Below, one piece after another: positions 34,799 through 43,522 of a stretch of 64,000 bases of DNA. Source of the stretch: Bariatricus massiliensis (lineage in GTDB: Bacteria; Bacillota; Clostridia; Lachnospirales; Lachnospiraceae); the NCBI RefSeq assembly GCF_900086725.1, contig NZ_LT574837.1:285703-349702 (forward strand), read 5' to 3'. The notes beneath the pieces are model-generated. The model saw only the letters and a list, made by a program, of their open reading frames with translations, did not search any database and was not told where the DNA came from. Both the position numbers and the translations under genes were made by a program. Position 1 is the first letter of the stretch; each line of letters begins with the position of its first letter.

Positions 34799-36211
34799 TT
34801 ATCTGGGGGCAGCGATATGTGTGATGGCGCCCCAAATCCTGTTGGAGTCATGGTTGATTCCCAGAATTCTGACGGTCACTCTCGAACCTCTGGGCGGACG
34901 GCCGCGCTTGGGATAACTGCACAAACAGTCGATACCGCCATCCAATGCCACAAACACGCCGTTGGTATCCACCATACTGACTGTACCCACATAGCGGTTG
35001 CCGACGGAATATCTGCGCAGTGCTTTCTCATATGGGTTTTCCCCAGACTGCTTGACCGAGGCTGTTGCCTTGACATGGTTCCGATCACTGCGGTCCACCT
35101 CAAGCACTTTTACCAGGATACGTTGCCCGGGCTGGAAATGCGCTGCTGCGTCCATCCATCTCTGGTAACTGAGTTCCCTGAGTGGAATGTAAATCTCCAG
35201 CCCGAAGAGATCCACGAAAATGCCGGCACGAATCACTGATACGATTCTGGCTTCTGCACACACACCTGAGTAAAGCAGATTGTTCCCATCCCTGTCTGTA
35301 CCCAGATAATACTGCTTGCGTTTTGCCTTCATCGCCTCCAGACGACTCGCTGCCGCAATGCCGGATGACGGATCAATTCCTTTGACAATATAATCCACCT
35401 CCGCACCCAGACGCTTAGTAAGCATGTAATGCAGCACGTCCTCCGGAAGCCTGCCACGATAATCCGCTGGCGGTTCTACCGCTTCCTCTGCAGGAATGAT
35501 GACTTTGAACTCACCGTGGTAAATGACTGCGAAAGAACGGGATGGGTTGTCCTCGGGACGCTCTACGCCCTGAATGGTTCCAGTCAAAATGCGCCCGGTT
35601 TTCTGGGATTCCAGCAGATCCAGCAAATCATTTTTGGCTTTTTCAGCATCCGTCTCGACGCTGAGCTGGTCATCAATGGCCAGCACCGGTGTTGTCGGTC
35701 TGACAGATACACGCCTTTTTCTTGGCTTAGGCGCCTCCTCGACGCCGTCGGCGATATTTTTTTCCTCGGGATTTGCTTCTGTGTCAGACTGAGTTGTATT
35801 TTCCTTGGTCTTCTTACGCCCACGGGGTTTTTTCACCTTTTCCGGCTCAGTCTGAGAAACATCCTCCTGAGAGGACTCTTCGCCTAACGCGTTTCCTGAA
35901 GGGATATCATCTCCGGGAGAATCTGCATCGGTCTGGGAAGATATTTTCTCTTCCGGCTCCGAAGGCGGCTTCCCATCAGCCATTTCCATATCAGTCTGAG
36001 GGAGAATCCCACCTTCAGGATCTGCATCTCTGAATTCCTCTGAAGAGACATCCTCCAGGGAATCCTCTATATCAGTCTGGGGCAGCTCCGTATCCGGGGA
36101 GTCGTCTTCAGGCTGGGACATCTCCTCAAGTTCCGGATTCCCATCAGTCTGAGGGGTTGCTTCCTGCAAAATTTCCTCACCGGGAAGCTTTTCTTGTTTT
36201 TTTGTTGCCAT
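34799..36211 (-). CDS. S1-domain RNA-binding protein with acidic repeat region
   Basis: Protein of 470 aa. Residues 1-125 are acidic and contain a recurring Q-T/S-D/E motif at 21, 45, 72, 93, 120 and 141 (PQTD, LPQTD, SSQTD, SQTE, TQSD). A basic stretch (about 126-170, KKPRGRKKTK) follows. The C-terminal 280 residues include two S1/OB-type domains (about 310-385 and 395-465). S1 domains bind RNA or single-stranded DNA. The gene follows VirD4 by 20 bases, so a role near the transferred strand or in element mRNA control is possible. Confidence 0.7.
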   Translation of the reverse strand: MATKKQEKLPGEEILQEATPQTDGNPELEEMSQPEDDSPDTELPQTDIEDSLEDVSSEEFRDADPEGGILPQTDMEMADGKPPSEPEEKISSQTDADSPGDDIPSGNALGEESSQEDVSQTEPEKVKKPRGRKKTKENTTQSDTEANPEEKNIADGVEEAPKPRKRRVSVRPTTPVLAIDDQLSVETDAEKAKNDLLDLLESQKTGRILTGTIQGVERPEDNPSRSFAVIYHGEFKVIIPAEEAVEPPADYRGRLPEDVLHYMLTKRLGAEVDYIVKGIDPSSGIAAASRLEAMKAKRKQYYLGTDRDGNNLLYSGVCAEARIVSVIRAGIFVDLFGLEIYIPLRELSYQRWMDAAAHFQPGQRILVKVLEVDRSDRNHVKATASVKQSGENPYEKALRRYSVGNRYVGTVSMVDTNGVFVALDGGIDCLCSYPKRGRPPRGSRVTVRILGINHDSNRIWGAITHIAAPR

Positions 36212-36231
36212 AATTAGTACCTCCTGTAAAT

Positions 36232-38088
36232 TTAAAATTCAGCCGGCGGTTTTGCCGAGCTGTAAAGGCTTTTTTTACGTGCCGGCTTTTTCTCCGGCTC
36301 TGCTACTGGAACTGGTTCACTAAGTATTGTAAATATTGTTGCTGGCTGGTAATCCATGATGGATGCCCTCACAATCTGTCTTGACATGGGATGTTTTGTA
36401 AAATCCAGTTTTTCAAGCTTCAAGAGATTGCAGCCTCGTATGACGCAGAGCATTTCTTCGTTTGGAAGCCGCAGGACCTCATCCGGAGTCAGAAGCCGCC
36501 TTCGTCCCTGACCCTCAGTATGACGGTACTGGGGTATGACCTGAGCGACCGCAATGGTTTGCCTCACCGTCATAGTAGAATTTACCTGCACGGACATATC
36601 TCCGGATCTTGCTGAGATATACTCAGCCGTAACCTCATCCGTACATCCAAGCATCAACTGGATGTCGCAGTTGCCGATGATTTCGGCCCACAGATTATTT
36701 GGATACCGGTTCTGTAACTGACCCAGGCTCTGCACTGCCAGCATCACACGGATGTCTCTGGAACGCACCACCGAAAGAGAACGGGCAAAATCTGATCCGT
36801 CTTCTGCACCACCGATGCGACCCACGTTGTTAAACTCATCCAAGATCAAATTTACGGGCACATCGCAACGGCCGTTTGGCCGGCTGTCTGCATAGCGAGT
36901 TAATTTAATAAACATGAACGAAAAAAAGAGCGATGACAGGAATGCCATGGTGGCATCTTGATCGCTCAGGATAATATAATATGCGCATCTGTGTCTGGCA
37001 GGAGAGGTCAGATCAATGTCAGACTGACTTGTAATCCGCTGCACTGCCTGGTTTTGCAGCACTTGCAGCCGCGTGCCGAGACCTAAAATGATTCCTGATT
37101 TTACAGTATCGCTGGACTGGGCAAACAGATTAAAAGGCGCCCTCGCCGGATGGTCAAGGGGAAGCTTATCGAACATGGCTGTCAGCTGTCGCTCACTGTT
37201 CTGAGTCAGAAGCTGGTATACTGCAGTAAGGTGCTTCATGTCCTGACTTCGGGTTCTATCCTGGTCTACCAGAAGAATAAGAGCCTTTAAAAGATTGCCC
37301 TCTCCGTTATCCCAAAAGTGATCTCCTTTACCAGAACTGGTATTGCCGATAATAACATTGGTCAGCACTTGTGCCATTAGGGTATCACCGTTTAAGTCTG
37401 ACATACAGTTCCACGAATCTCCATGGTCAGGTGTGACGAGATTGTAAATCTTCACCTCATAGCCTGCCTGCCGGTACATTTCTGCTGTGTCTGCATACAG
37501 TTCGGCTTTACTGTCTGTGATAATCACGGATTCGCCACGCTTTAGTGCCTGAAACAGTGAATTCCGGATGATTGCCCGGGATTTCATGGTGCCCGACGCA
37601 CCAAATATGGCAATGTGTCGATTGAGTCTGGTGTCTTTTGGCATACAGACCGCTTTTCCCTTATACTCACCCAGAATCGTTCCTTCAGCCTTATCAACAG
37701 AAGACACCTCCAGTACCTCACGCATTTCTTTTTCTTCCATCCATGAGGCGGTTCCGTAAATCCCTGACTTGCTTTTGGTGAAGCCTCTGGGGTCATAGCT
37801 TTTTCCATCAAACTTATCGTGAAGCTTGATGTAAGCAAAAATCCCTCCGCCAAGGATCAGGGTTCCAAGCATTCCTTTCAGCCCGTCTGGGGTAAACGCC
37901 ATTGGGAAACAAACCGCAGGATTCCAGCTGACCGGTTTCATGGCGGCCTCGCCTGCAAGCCCGTCTGCCTGCATCCATGCTGCGTAGTTTGTAAACAACT
38001 GGCCAAGCATTCCACCAAGATATAAAAACGCTGCGCATCCCAGTATGATGGCCGCCACAATGGCAGCCGTTCTTTTTTTATCTTTCAA
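36232..38088 (-). CDS. virD4: VirD4/TraG-type coupling protein
   Basis: Conjugation coupling ATPase of 618 aa. Two N-terminal membrane segments (about 5-28 and 55-80) precede the ATPase domain. Walker A is IFGASGTMKSR; Walker B is seen in NLILDEFNNVG. It brings the relaxase-DNA complex to the type IV secretion channel. The likely start is TTG 38088, with GGAGG 7 bases upstream, overlapping the previous gene's last 11 bases; no ATG fits. A longer open frame upstream is the other gene in another frame. Confidence 0.88.
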   Translation of the reverse strand: MKDKKRTAAIVAAIILGCAAFLYLGGMLGQLFTNYAAWMQADGLAGEAAMKPVSWNPAVCFPMAFTPDGLKGMLGTLILGGGIFAYIKLHDKFDGKSYDPRGFTKSKSGIYGTASWMEEKEMREVLEVSSVDKAEGTILGEYKGKAVCMPKDTRLNRHIAIFGASGTMKSRAIIRNSLFQALKRGESVIITDSKAELYADTAEMYRQAGYEVKIYNLVTPDHGDSWNCMSDLNGDTLMAQVLTNVIIGNTSSGKGDHFWDNGEGNLLKALILLVDQDRTRSQDMKHLTAVYQLLTQNSERQLTAMFDKLPLDHPARAPFNLFAQSSDTVKSGIILGLGTRLQVLQNQAVQRITSQSDIDLTSPARHRCAYYIILSDQDATMAFLSSLFFSFMFIKLTRYADSRPNGRCDVPVNLILDEFNNVGRIGGAEDGSDFARSLSVVRSRDIRVMLAVQSLGQLQNRYPNNLWAEIIGNCDIQLMLGCTDEVTAEYISARSGDMSVQVNSTMTVRQTIAVAQVIPQYRHTEGQGRRRLLTPDEVLRLPNEEMLCVIRGCNLLKLEKLDFTKHPMSRQIVRASIMDYQPATIFTILSEPVPVAEPEKKPARKKSLYSSAKPPAEF

Positions 38089-39232
38089 GCAAATTCCTCC
38101 TTTCTGGGCAAAGCTCCTCTTCCACCGAGTCCATTCCGATGGTTTTGATGCTGGCAAGCCCGCCCAAGTATTCCCGGAGGAAGTGCGTCTGATGGGGAAA
38201 ACATAGAACCTCAAACTGTCCGGTTCGGTTTTCAATTGCTTCCCGAAAACGGATGAGTCTTGCAATGTCCCCATCCAGATGCGATAAGATATTTACGCCG
38301 TCTACACAGGCGTCATATTCAAAAAGCCCTCGGTCGTAGGATCTGACCTCAGGCTCAAATAAAAGTTCAAGTAGCTGCGCTTTCCAGTCTGGTACAGAAA
38401 AGAGACGCAGCTGCCGGATGCCACCCCCGTTCATTGGAATAAAATGGATATGGCGGTAAATGGAATCAAAACGAAACTCCAACCGCCTGGTTTTGTCTGA
38501 TTCTAACAGTGTCCGCAGGGCTATCTCTCCAGACCGGCCAAATAATATCGCTGAGTCTACCTCAGAAATACCAGTATTCAGTCTTGTAAGCTCAATCAGG
38601 CTGTGGAGAGCTTTAAACTCACCCATGCCGCTCCACTTCATTACGGCATCCCTTGTATTATAAACAGCATAACAATTGCTGGAAGAAAATATTGCGCCGG
38701 CCATACGGGTGAACATCGTCTTGTTCATCTCTGTCTCTCCGACTTTTTTCATATCCTTTGCCAGATAAAAACAGGGCTTGTCAGGTATAACCTGCAGCAT
38801 CTCCCGGTTCTGAAGTCTGGGGAGAAGATAAGGTCTTGCCTCCATACCGGCTTTCATACACATTGCCGCAGCCTCTGAAACACGATGATTCCTATCCCGG
38901 TGCGAGGCATCACCCGGAAAACGATGTTCCCAGAATGAGTCCATATAATATTCATACACACCCGGATAAAGCCATTCCAGTATGGGAAGTGCACCCTTAT
39001 AGAGCCGGATGCTTTTTCCTGCCCCTTTTCCAGATATGGTCAGCAGGCGGCAGGTGATTTCATCACAGGAATGATAGTTGCGAATCGTCTGAAGCGTAGT
39101 CAGCCTGGAAACGAGAGCCTTATAGACCCGCTCACTCCCAAGCAGGGAAAGGCTATGAAATGGGAACTCTCCCGAAAATGAGAGAAGCATGACGAGCTGC
39201 CAGACCTGACTGCCCGGGCGAAAATGCACCAT
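38078..39232 (-). CDS. Replication-relaxation-like winged-helix protein
   Basis: Protein of 384 aa. The first 90 residues look like a winged helix (WQLVMLLSFSGEFPFHSLSLLG, shown by pattern) followed by a linker with HRVSEAAAM, as in replication-relaxation family proteins found beside VirD4 in Firmicute elements. The C-terminal half is a mixed domain of unknown role. ATG 39232 has GGAGG 8 bases upstream. It is co-transcribed with virD4. Family assignment is tentative. Confidence 0.5.
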   Translation of the reverse strand: MVHFRPGSQVWQLVMLLSFSGEFPFHSLSLLGSERVYKALVSRLTTLQTIRNYHSCDEITCRLLTISGKGAGKSIRLYKGALPILEWLYPGVYEYYMDSFWEHRFPGDASHRDRNHRVSEAAAMCMKAGMEARPYLLPRLQNREMLQVIPDKPCFYLAKDMKKVGETEMNKTMFTRMAGAIFSSSNCYAVYNTRDAVMKWSGMGEFKALHSLIELTRLNTGISEVDSAILFGRSGEIALRTLLESDKTRRLEFRFDSIYRHIHFIPMNGGGIRQLRLFSVPDWKAQLLELLFEPEVRSYDRGLFEYDACVDGVNILSHLDGDIARLIRFREAIENRTGQFEVLCFPHQTHFLREYLGGLASIKTIGMDSVEEELCPERRNLLER

Positions 39233-39247
39233 AGCACTCACCTCCGC

Positions 39248-39424
39248 TCATAAGCATTTTCCGACAACATGACTGCTCTCTTTGTCGGAATTTCCAGCGT
39301 AAATACGTCCCCAAATCGCTGCTATACTGGGCTTTTTGCTCCTTTTGGAATATATGTAATTTTTCTTGTCCAAAAAAGTTCCGTTTTTACATAGGTTTTT
39401 ACGGCTCAATTTATCTTTTTTCAT
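39248..39424 (-). CDS. Small basic protein
   Basis: Reading frame of 58 aa, Lys-rich (MKKDKLSRKNLCKNG), with ATG 39424 overlapping the previous gene's stop by 14 bases and GGGGGTGG upstream. The next gene starts 15 bases later. No family recognised; the tight packing supports it being translated. Confidence 0.45.
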   Translation of the reverse strand: MKKDKLSRKNLCKNGTFLDKKNYIYSKRSKKPSIAAIWGRIYAGNSDKESSHVVGKCL

Positions 39425-40082
39425 AGAGTTCCACCCCCTCATCCGGCATTGTGTTTTCCATAGCCAGCCATATAGGAAATTCTTTCTTCGGCACCACATA
39501 TACCTCCGTCCGTTCCTCCTGTCCTGCTGTGCTACAGTAATAGTGAGAGCATACCGCCGGACTGTCGTCCGGCATCACATACATGGCAACAATATCTGAA
39601 ACCATGTTGATTTCAATGTTATCATGATCCCGCATTTTTCTTTCGGGTCTGGCTCTGTCATATACATGACGGTAAATCAGAACACAATCCTGATACCGCA
39701 CAGGCGGTCGCTTTTCAAAAAAGGCTCGCATGGCAGGATATAAGAAAGAGCGGATATAATCCGCTGACCCGCCCGCCTTCTTTGGGAGCAATGCTGGGAT
39801 GCGAAGGCAAAACCAACGCTCCTCTGTAAAACCAATTTCTACGGGAATACAATCCTTTATCCGGTGCTCCACCTCAAGCTTTGCATTCCGCACGCCGGTA
39901 TACGCGGGAAGCACCCGCGTCAGAAGCACCAGCCGCTCCGCCGTTTCTTCCAGATTAAGAGAATGCAGATAAACTTCATAGATACTCCCGTTTTCACAAA
40001 ACCATTGTACAGAAGCAAGCTGCTCCTGCAATTTCTTATCCAATCTCCCGATCTTATCCAACGTGTCCAGAAATTTCGTCAT
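39411..40082 (-). CDS. DUF6100-like protein with RusA-type acidic motif
   Basis: Protein of 223 aa. After a helical N-terminus (1-60) comes an alpha/beta domain. Residues 150-174 read MRDHDNIEINMVSD then MPDDSP, and later EERTEVYVV. The spacing of D152, D154, N155, D163 and D172/D173 is the pattern of RusA-type Holliday-junction nucleases. I infer a possible nuclease; I know the family only as an uncharacterised one in conjugative elements. It overlaps the upstream gene by 29 bases. Confidence 0.55.
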   Translation of the reverse strand: MTKFLDTLDKIGRLDKKLQEQLASVQWFCENGSIYEVYLHSLNLEETAERLVLLTRVLPAYTGVRNAKLEVEHRIKDCIPVEIGFTEERWFCLRIPALLPKKAGGSADYIRSFLYPAMRAFFEKRPPVRYQDCVLIYRHVYDRARPERKMRDHDNIEINMVSDIVAMYVMPDDSPAVCSHYYCSTAGQEERTEVYVVPKKEFPIWLAMENTMPDEGVELYEKR

Positions 40083-40605
40083 CGCTCACTGCCTCCTCTG
40101 AATAGAAAGTAACCCCCGGCTCCTCGTCCCCCTGAAAGTCCACTGTCGCAAACAGGCAGGGAGCGTGAGGAAGCCGCATCCCATATGCCATAGAAATACG
40201 GGGAAGAACGATAATATACTTCAAATCCTCCTGAGGCTGGAGCAGTTTCAAAAGGTTCTGCTCACCTTCGTATAACACCACGATTTCGTAACCGGTATTC
40301 TCCTTTAAGAAAAAAAGCTGAGATGGATAAACCGCCGGATAATGTGCCATCGGGTCCACATAATCAATGAATTTCAAAAGAACCCATACGGCAAGAATCG
40401 TTCTCTGATCCGGTTTATCCATTGCATCCAGCCCAATATAATAGCCGCTCGACACATCCGCAATCCGCATCTGCTTCTTCAGGTTCCGCAGGATTTTATC
40501 TGCGGTCTGGGCTGGCTTTTGCAGCATTCGTGTAATCTGAGTTTTCGGCAAAGCTCCGTACTGTGAGAGCCATTTTACAACATACTGCTCATCTTGCAGC
40601 AACAT
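40054..40605 (-). CDS. DUF5697 family protein
   Basis: Protein of 183 aa. The N-terminal 50 residues look like a winged helix (QYGALPKTQITRMLQKP); the remainder is alpha/beta with a YIIVLPRI strand. Such proteins accompany VirB4 genes in clostridial elements. Function unknown. ATG 40605 has AGGAGG 8 bases upstream. Confidence 0.6.
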   Translation of the reverse strand: MLLQDEQYVVKWLSQYGALPKTQITRMLQKPAQTADKILRNLKKQMRIADVSSGYYIGLDAMDKPDQRTILAVWVLLKFIDYVDPMAHYPAVYPSQLFFLKENTGYEIVVLYEGEQNLLKLLQPQEDLKYIIVLPRISMAYGMRLPHAPCLFATVDFQGDEEPGVTFYSEEAVSDDEISGHVG

Positions 40606-40650
40606 AGGCAACACCTCCTTTTTGTAAGTATTTTCCTTAAAATGCGTATT

Positions 40651-43197
40651 CTACGCAGAATGCGTTTGCTCCTGCTGGCGTTCCTTTAGCAACGCTTCCA
40701 ACTCAGCCCGGTCAGTCGTAATCATTTCCTGCTCCTCTTTGGAAGCTTTGATTACAACAGGAACTTTGTTATTGTTGGAGCAGACCAGCGCTTCACCCCG
40801 TTCAAACCGGGTAACAGAACGGATCTCTGTTTTTGTCAGCTTCAGCACTTCCTGCACATACTTGGCCTCATCCGGCTCCAGATTCAAAATAATCTTGTTC
40901 TTACTGTTATTGATGATTGCACGTCCATACTTGCCGTCCTCAAGCCCAAAGAAGTCAGATAAATCCTGTGTCGCAGAGACGGCTGCTCCTCCGAACCCTC
41001 TTATGGTTTTAAAGATGGTTAGACAGAACTCTGCCGCCATTCGATTGGAACTGGCGCCAATCAGCTGCCATATTTCATCAATCATTATGGCTTTCTTTTT
41101 GGTACGGTCTGCCTTGACCGTATCCCAGACGTAATCCAATGCAATAAACATCCCGACCGGAAGTAATTTGCCTTTCAATTCTGAAAGGTCAAGCACGATA
41201 TACTTATTACTGAGATCCACGTTTGTCTGCTGGTTGAAACTCTGGGCTGAGCCTGTCACGAATCGGCTGATGATAATGGCAATGCGCTTTGTCATCGGGT
41301 TCTCCAACAGTTCCTTGTGGAGATCCCCGATAATCGGCATTTTCTTCATCTTTGGCGGAGATACGCTGCGATCTATATACAGTGAATCATTGTCATGAGT
41401 AATGCCGAACTTCGCATAGGTCTGAATCAAAGCCTCGTCCAACATCTGCTCCTCCTCATTGGACATATCCGGTATCAAGAGTGAGAAGAAAGTCATCAAC
41501 TGCTGAATCTTACGAGCCAGCATAGAATCCATTTCGCTGTAATCAATCTCATCTATCAATTCCATCTCCGGGGAGATGGTATGCCGGATCTCCATAATAT
41601 TGATACAGTGCGGAGAACCAGGGGCGATCTTAATGAACTCACCGCCAATTTTCTTGCAGGCCCTGCGGAATTCATGCCCCTTGATTGGAGCCAGGATAAA
41701 ACACTGGATTCCTCTCATTCTCATGCGGAGCGCCAGAAGCTGCATGGTAAAGGTCTTGCCTGCGCCGCTGGTACCTAAGAGGTTCAGGTTGGCGTTCTTG
41801 TTTTTCTTCGTATTAAACAAATCCACGATACACAGTGAATTATTGTGCCGGTTGATACCGAGCAACACACCCGTATCGTCCGACATTTCAAAAGAAGTAA
41901 ACATATAAGCAGATGCGGCGCCGCTGGTCAGCACATTCCGTCTCGACTTCTTTTCCAGTGATGGTTCAATCTTCAAAAACGGCATCACGGAGCGAAGTGC
42001 CGCTTCCTGCTGAAATCTACAATCACTTACGTACATATCCATGGATTTTAACATATCCACGATCTGCTGCTTACGCCACATCAGTTCCTCATAGCCTTTG
42101 GCGGAAACTGTGATGAACACAGACATATAGAACAGATCCTCATTGTTATTGGCAATTCCGTTCTTGATAAAGTAGCCTGCCTGTATGGAATTGGTCAATT
42201 CCTCATAGTCGGTACTGGTATCCTGCATACTTTTCAGCTTTGTTCTGTTAAGTCGGATACGCTGCGCCACCTTGTCAATGGTCTTGCTTCGGTTCTCACG
42301 CCTCAGCTGTATATCTATGTCAATCCCGTCCCCGGCATTGATAAGGGCCGACATCCATCCTGCCCGCACCATACCCGGATAACCATTCCCTTTTATGAAC
42401 AAGAAGGAATAATAAAGCCCATCCATCACGACATAGTTATAGTGGGTCAAGTCAATTCCACGCGGCGACAGAAAGTGCGCTATGCGAATCTGCGGGATAG
42501 GATCCACGCCAATGACCTTGTCTTTCGCCGCCATCGTATCCACGACCACACGGTTCACACGGGACGAAAACGGCTCATCCACACAGGACCGGCGGTTAAA
42601 AAACATATATAAAATCTCCGCAGTTGCCTCATCCGGGTCTTTCTGTTGGAGAATCGTATTCCCGCACTGTAGGAAATAAGCGCGGGCATTCTGCTCCGCT
42701 GTCTGCATCATGCCATAAATCTGGGAAAAATCATCCCCATCCCCACGACGAATCTCTTCATACTGGAAAATCAAAAAGAAGCGCCTTGTAAGCGCCTCTC
42801 TACTTCCCACATCCTTAATCAGGCGGATATAGCCGTCTCCAAGATGTCGGCATTCTTCACTTTCCTCTATTTCCAGTTCTTCATGGATCATGGCAATGTG
42901 TTTATCTGAGTCTGCCTTTCTTGTCATACTCTTAAACTGAAGCCGCATAGGAGAAATTTTCAACCAGCTGGCAAAAGACGATATGATATTAAATTGTTCT
43001 TCTCCGGAACGCAGCATAAAGTTAATCGGCTCAATTTCAAGAATCCGAATATATCTCCCATCGGTCGTTTCAATAATACCGTGCTGGAGACTTTTAACTG
43101 GAATGAAGTCCTGAACGAACTCCAGCTTTTCCGGTTTTTTTGCCTTTTTTCTTTGCTTTGCCACCTTTTTTCTTTTTTCGGAGCTGTTTTGGATCAT
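40651..43197 (-). CDS. virB4: VirB4-type conjugation ATPase
   Basis: ATPase of 848 aa that energises the type IV secretion channel. Walker A is LLGTSGAGKT; Walker B is KKAIMIDEIWQL, followed by ATQDLSD. The N-terminal VirB4/CagE domain starts near residue 25 (LEFVQDFIPVKSL). ATG 43197 lies within the PrgI gene's 3' end, giving a 104-base overlap in different frames; both reading frames encode Lys/Arg-rich sequence there. A later start inside the overlap is possible. Confidence 0.9.
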   Translation of the reverse strand: MIQNSSEKRKKVAKQRKKAKKPEKLEFVQDFIPVKSLQHGIIETTDGRYIRILEIEPINFMLRSGEEQFNIISSFASWLKISPMRLQFKSMTRKADSDKHIAMIHEELEIEESEECRHLGDGYIRLIKDVGSREALTRRFFLIFQYEEIRRGDGDDFSQIYGMMQTAEQNARAYFLQCGNTILQQKDPDEATAEILYMFFNRRSCVDEPFSSRVNRVVVDTMAAKDKVIGVDPIPQIRIAHFLSPRGIDLTHYNYVVMDGLYYSFLFIKGNGYPGMVRAGWMSALINAGDGIDIDIQLRRENRSKTIDKVAQRIRLNRTKLKSMQDTSTDYEELTNSIQAGYFIKNGIANNNEDLFYMSVFITVSAKGYEELMWRKQQIVDMLKSMDMYVSDCRFQQEAALRSVMPFLKIEPSLEKKSRRNVLTSGAASAYMFTSFEMSDDTGVLLGINRHNNSLCIVDLFNTKKNKNANLNLLGTSGAGKTFTMQLLALRMRMRGIQCFILAPIKGHEFRRACKKIGGEFIKIAPGSPHCINIMEIRHTISPEMELIDEIDYSEMDSMLARKIQQLMTFFSLLIPDMSNEEEQMLDEALIQTYAKFGITHDNDSLYIDRSVSPPKMKKMPIIGDLHKELLENPMTKRIAIIISRFVTGSAQSFNQQTNVDLSNKYIVLDLSELKGKLLPVGMFIALDYVWDTVKADRTKKKAIMIDEIWQLIGASSNRMAAEFCLTIFKTIRGFGGAAVSATQDLSDFFGLEDGKYGRAIINNSKNKIILNLEPDEAKYVQEVLKLTKTEIRSVTRFERGEALVCSNNNKVPVVIKASKEEQEMITTDRAELEALLKERQQEQTHSA

Positions 43198-43516
43198 ATC
43201 TGTATCCCACCCTTCTGTAATGTAGTTTTCTCCTGCTCGCAAAATATCGGATGATGTGTCCGATATACTGAAACAGCGAATCGCCGTCAATCCCCATCAT
43301 GGAAAGAACCGCAAGAGGTAAAAGTGTAAGAGTCATGACAACAATGCGAATCGTTCCGGACATGGGAATCAGCACCAGTTCCGGATATCCCAAAATAATT
43401 AACAATATCCCTGTTTCTACTGCATTTCTCGGCTCCAGCATTCCGCCAAAAATCTTGCCGGAATCTGTGTAATTTGCCGGTATAGCATAAATATTACTGT
43501 ACTCTTTTTCATCCAA
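43094..43516 (-). CDS. PrgI-type membrane protein
   Basis: Protein of 140 aa with two closely placed membrane segments (about 35-52 and 57-78), the PrgI/VirB3-like pattern, and a strongly basic C-terminal tail (KKKKGGKAKKKGKKTGKAG). It is a part of the membrane channel next to VirB4. The tail is encoded in the region that overlaps virB4. ATG 43516 is 6 bases after the hydrolase gene in the opposite sense of position, i.e. the P60 gene's stop at 43523 precedes it. Confidence 0.8.
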   Translation of the reverse strand: MDEKEYSNIYAIPANYTDSGKIFGGMLEPRNAVETGILLIILGYPELVLIPMSGTIRIVVMTLTLLPLAVLSMMGIDGDSLFQYIGHIIRYFASRRKLHYRRVGYRYDPKQLRKKKKGGKAKKKGKKTGKAGVRSGLHSS

Positions 43517-43522
43517 GATTTC

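Noticed and set aside
34181..35239. 352-codon plus-strand open frame
   Set aside because: Opposes the lipoprotein and S1-domain genes, which have motifs and ribosome sites; this frame has none.
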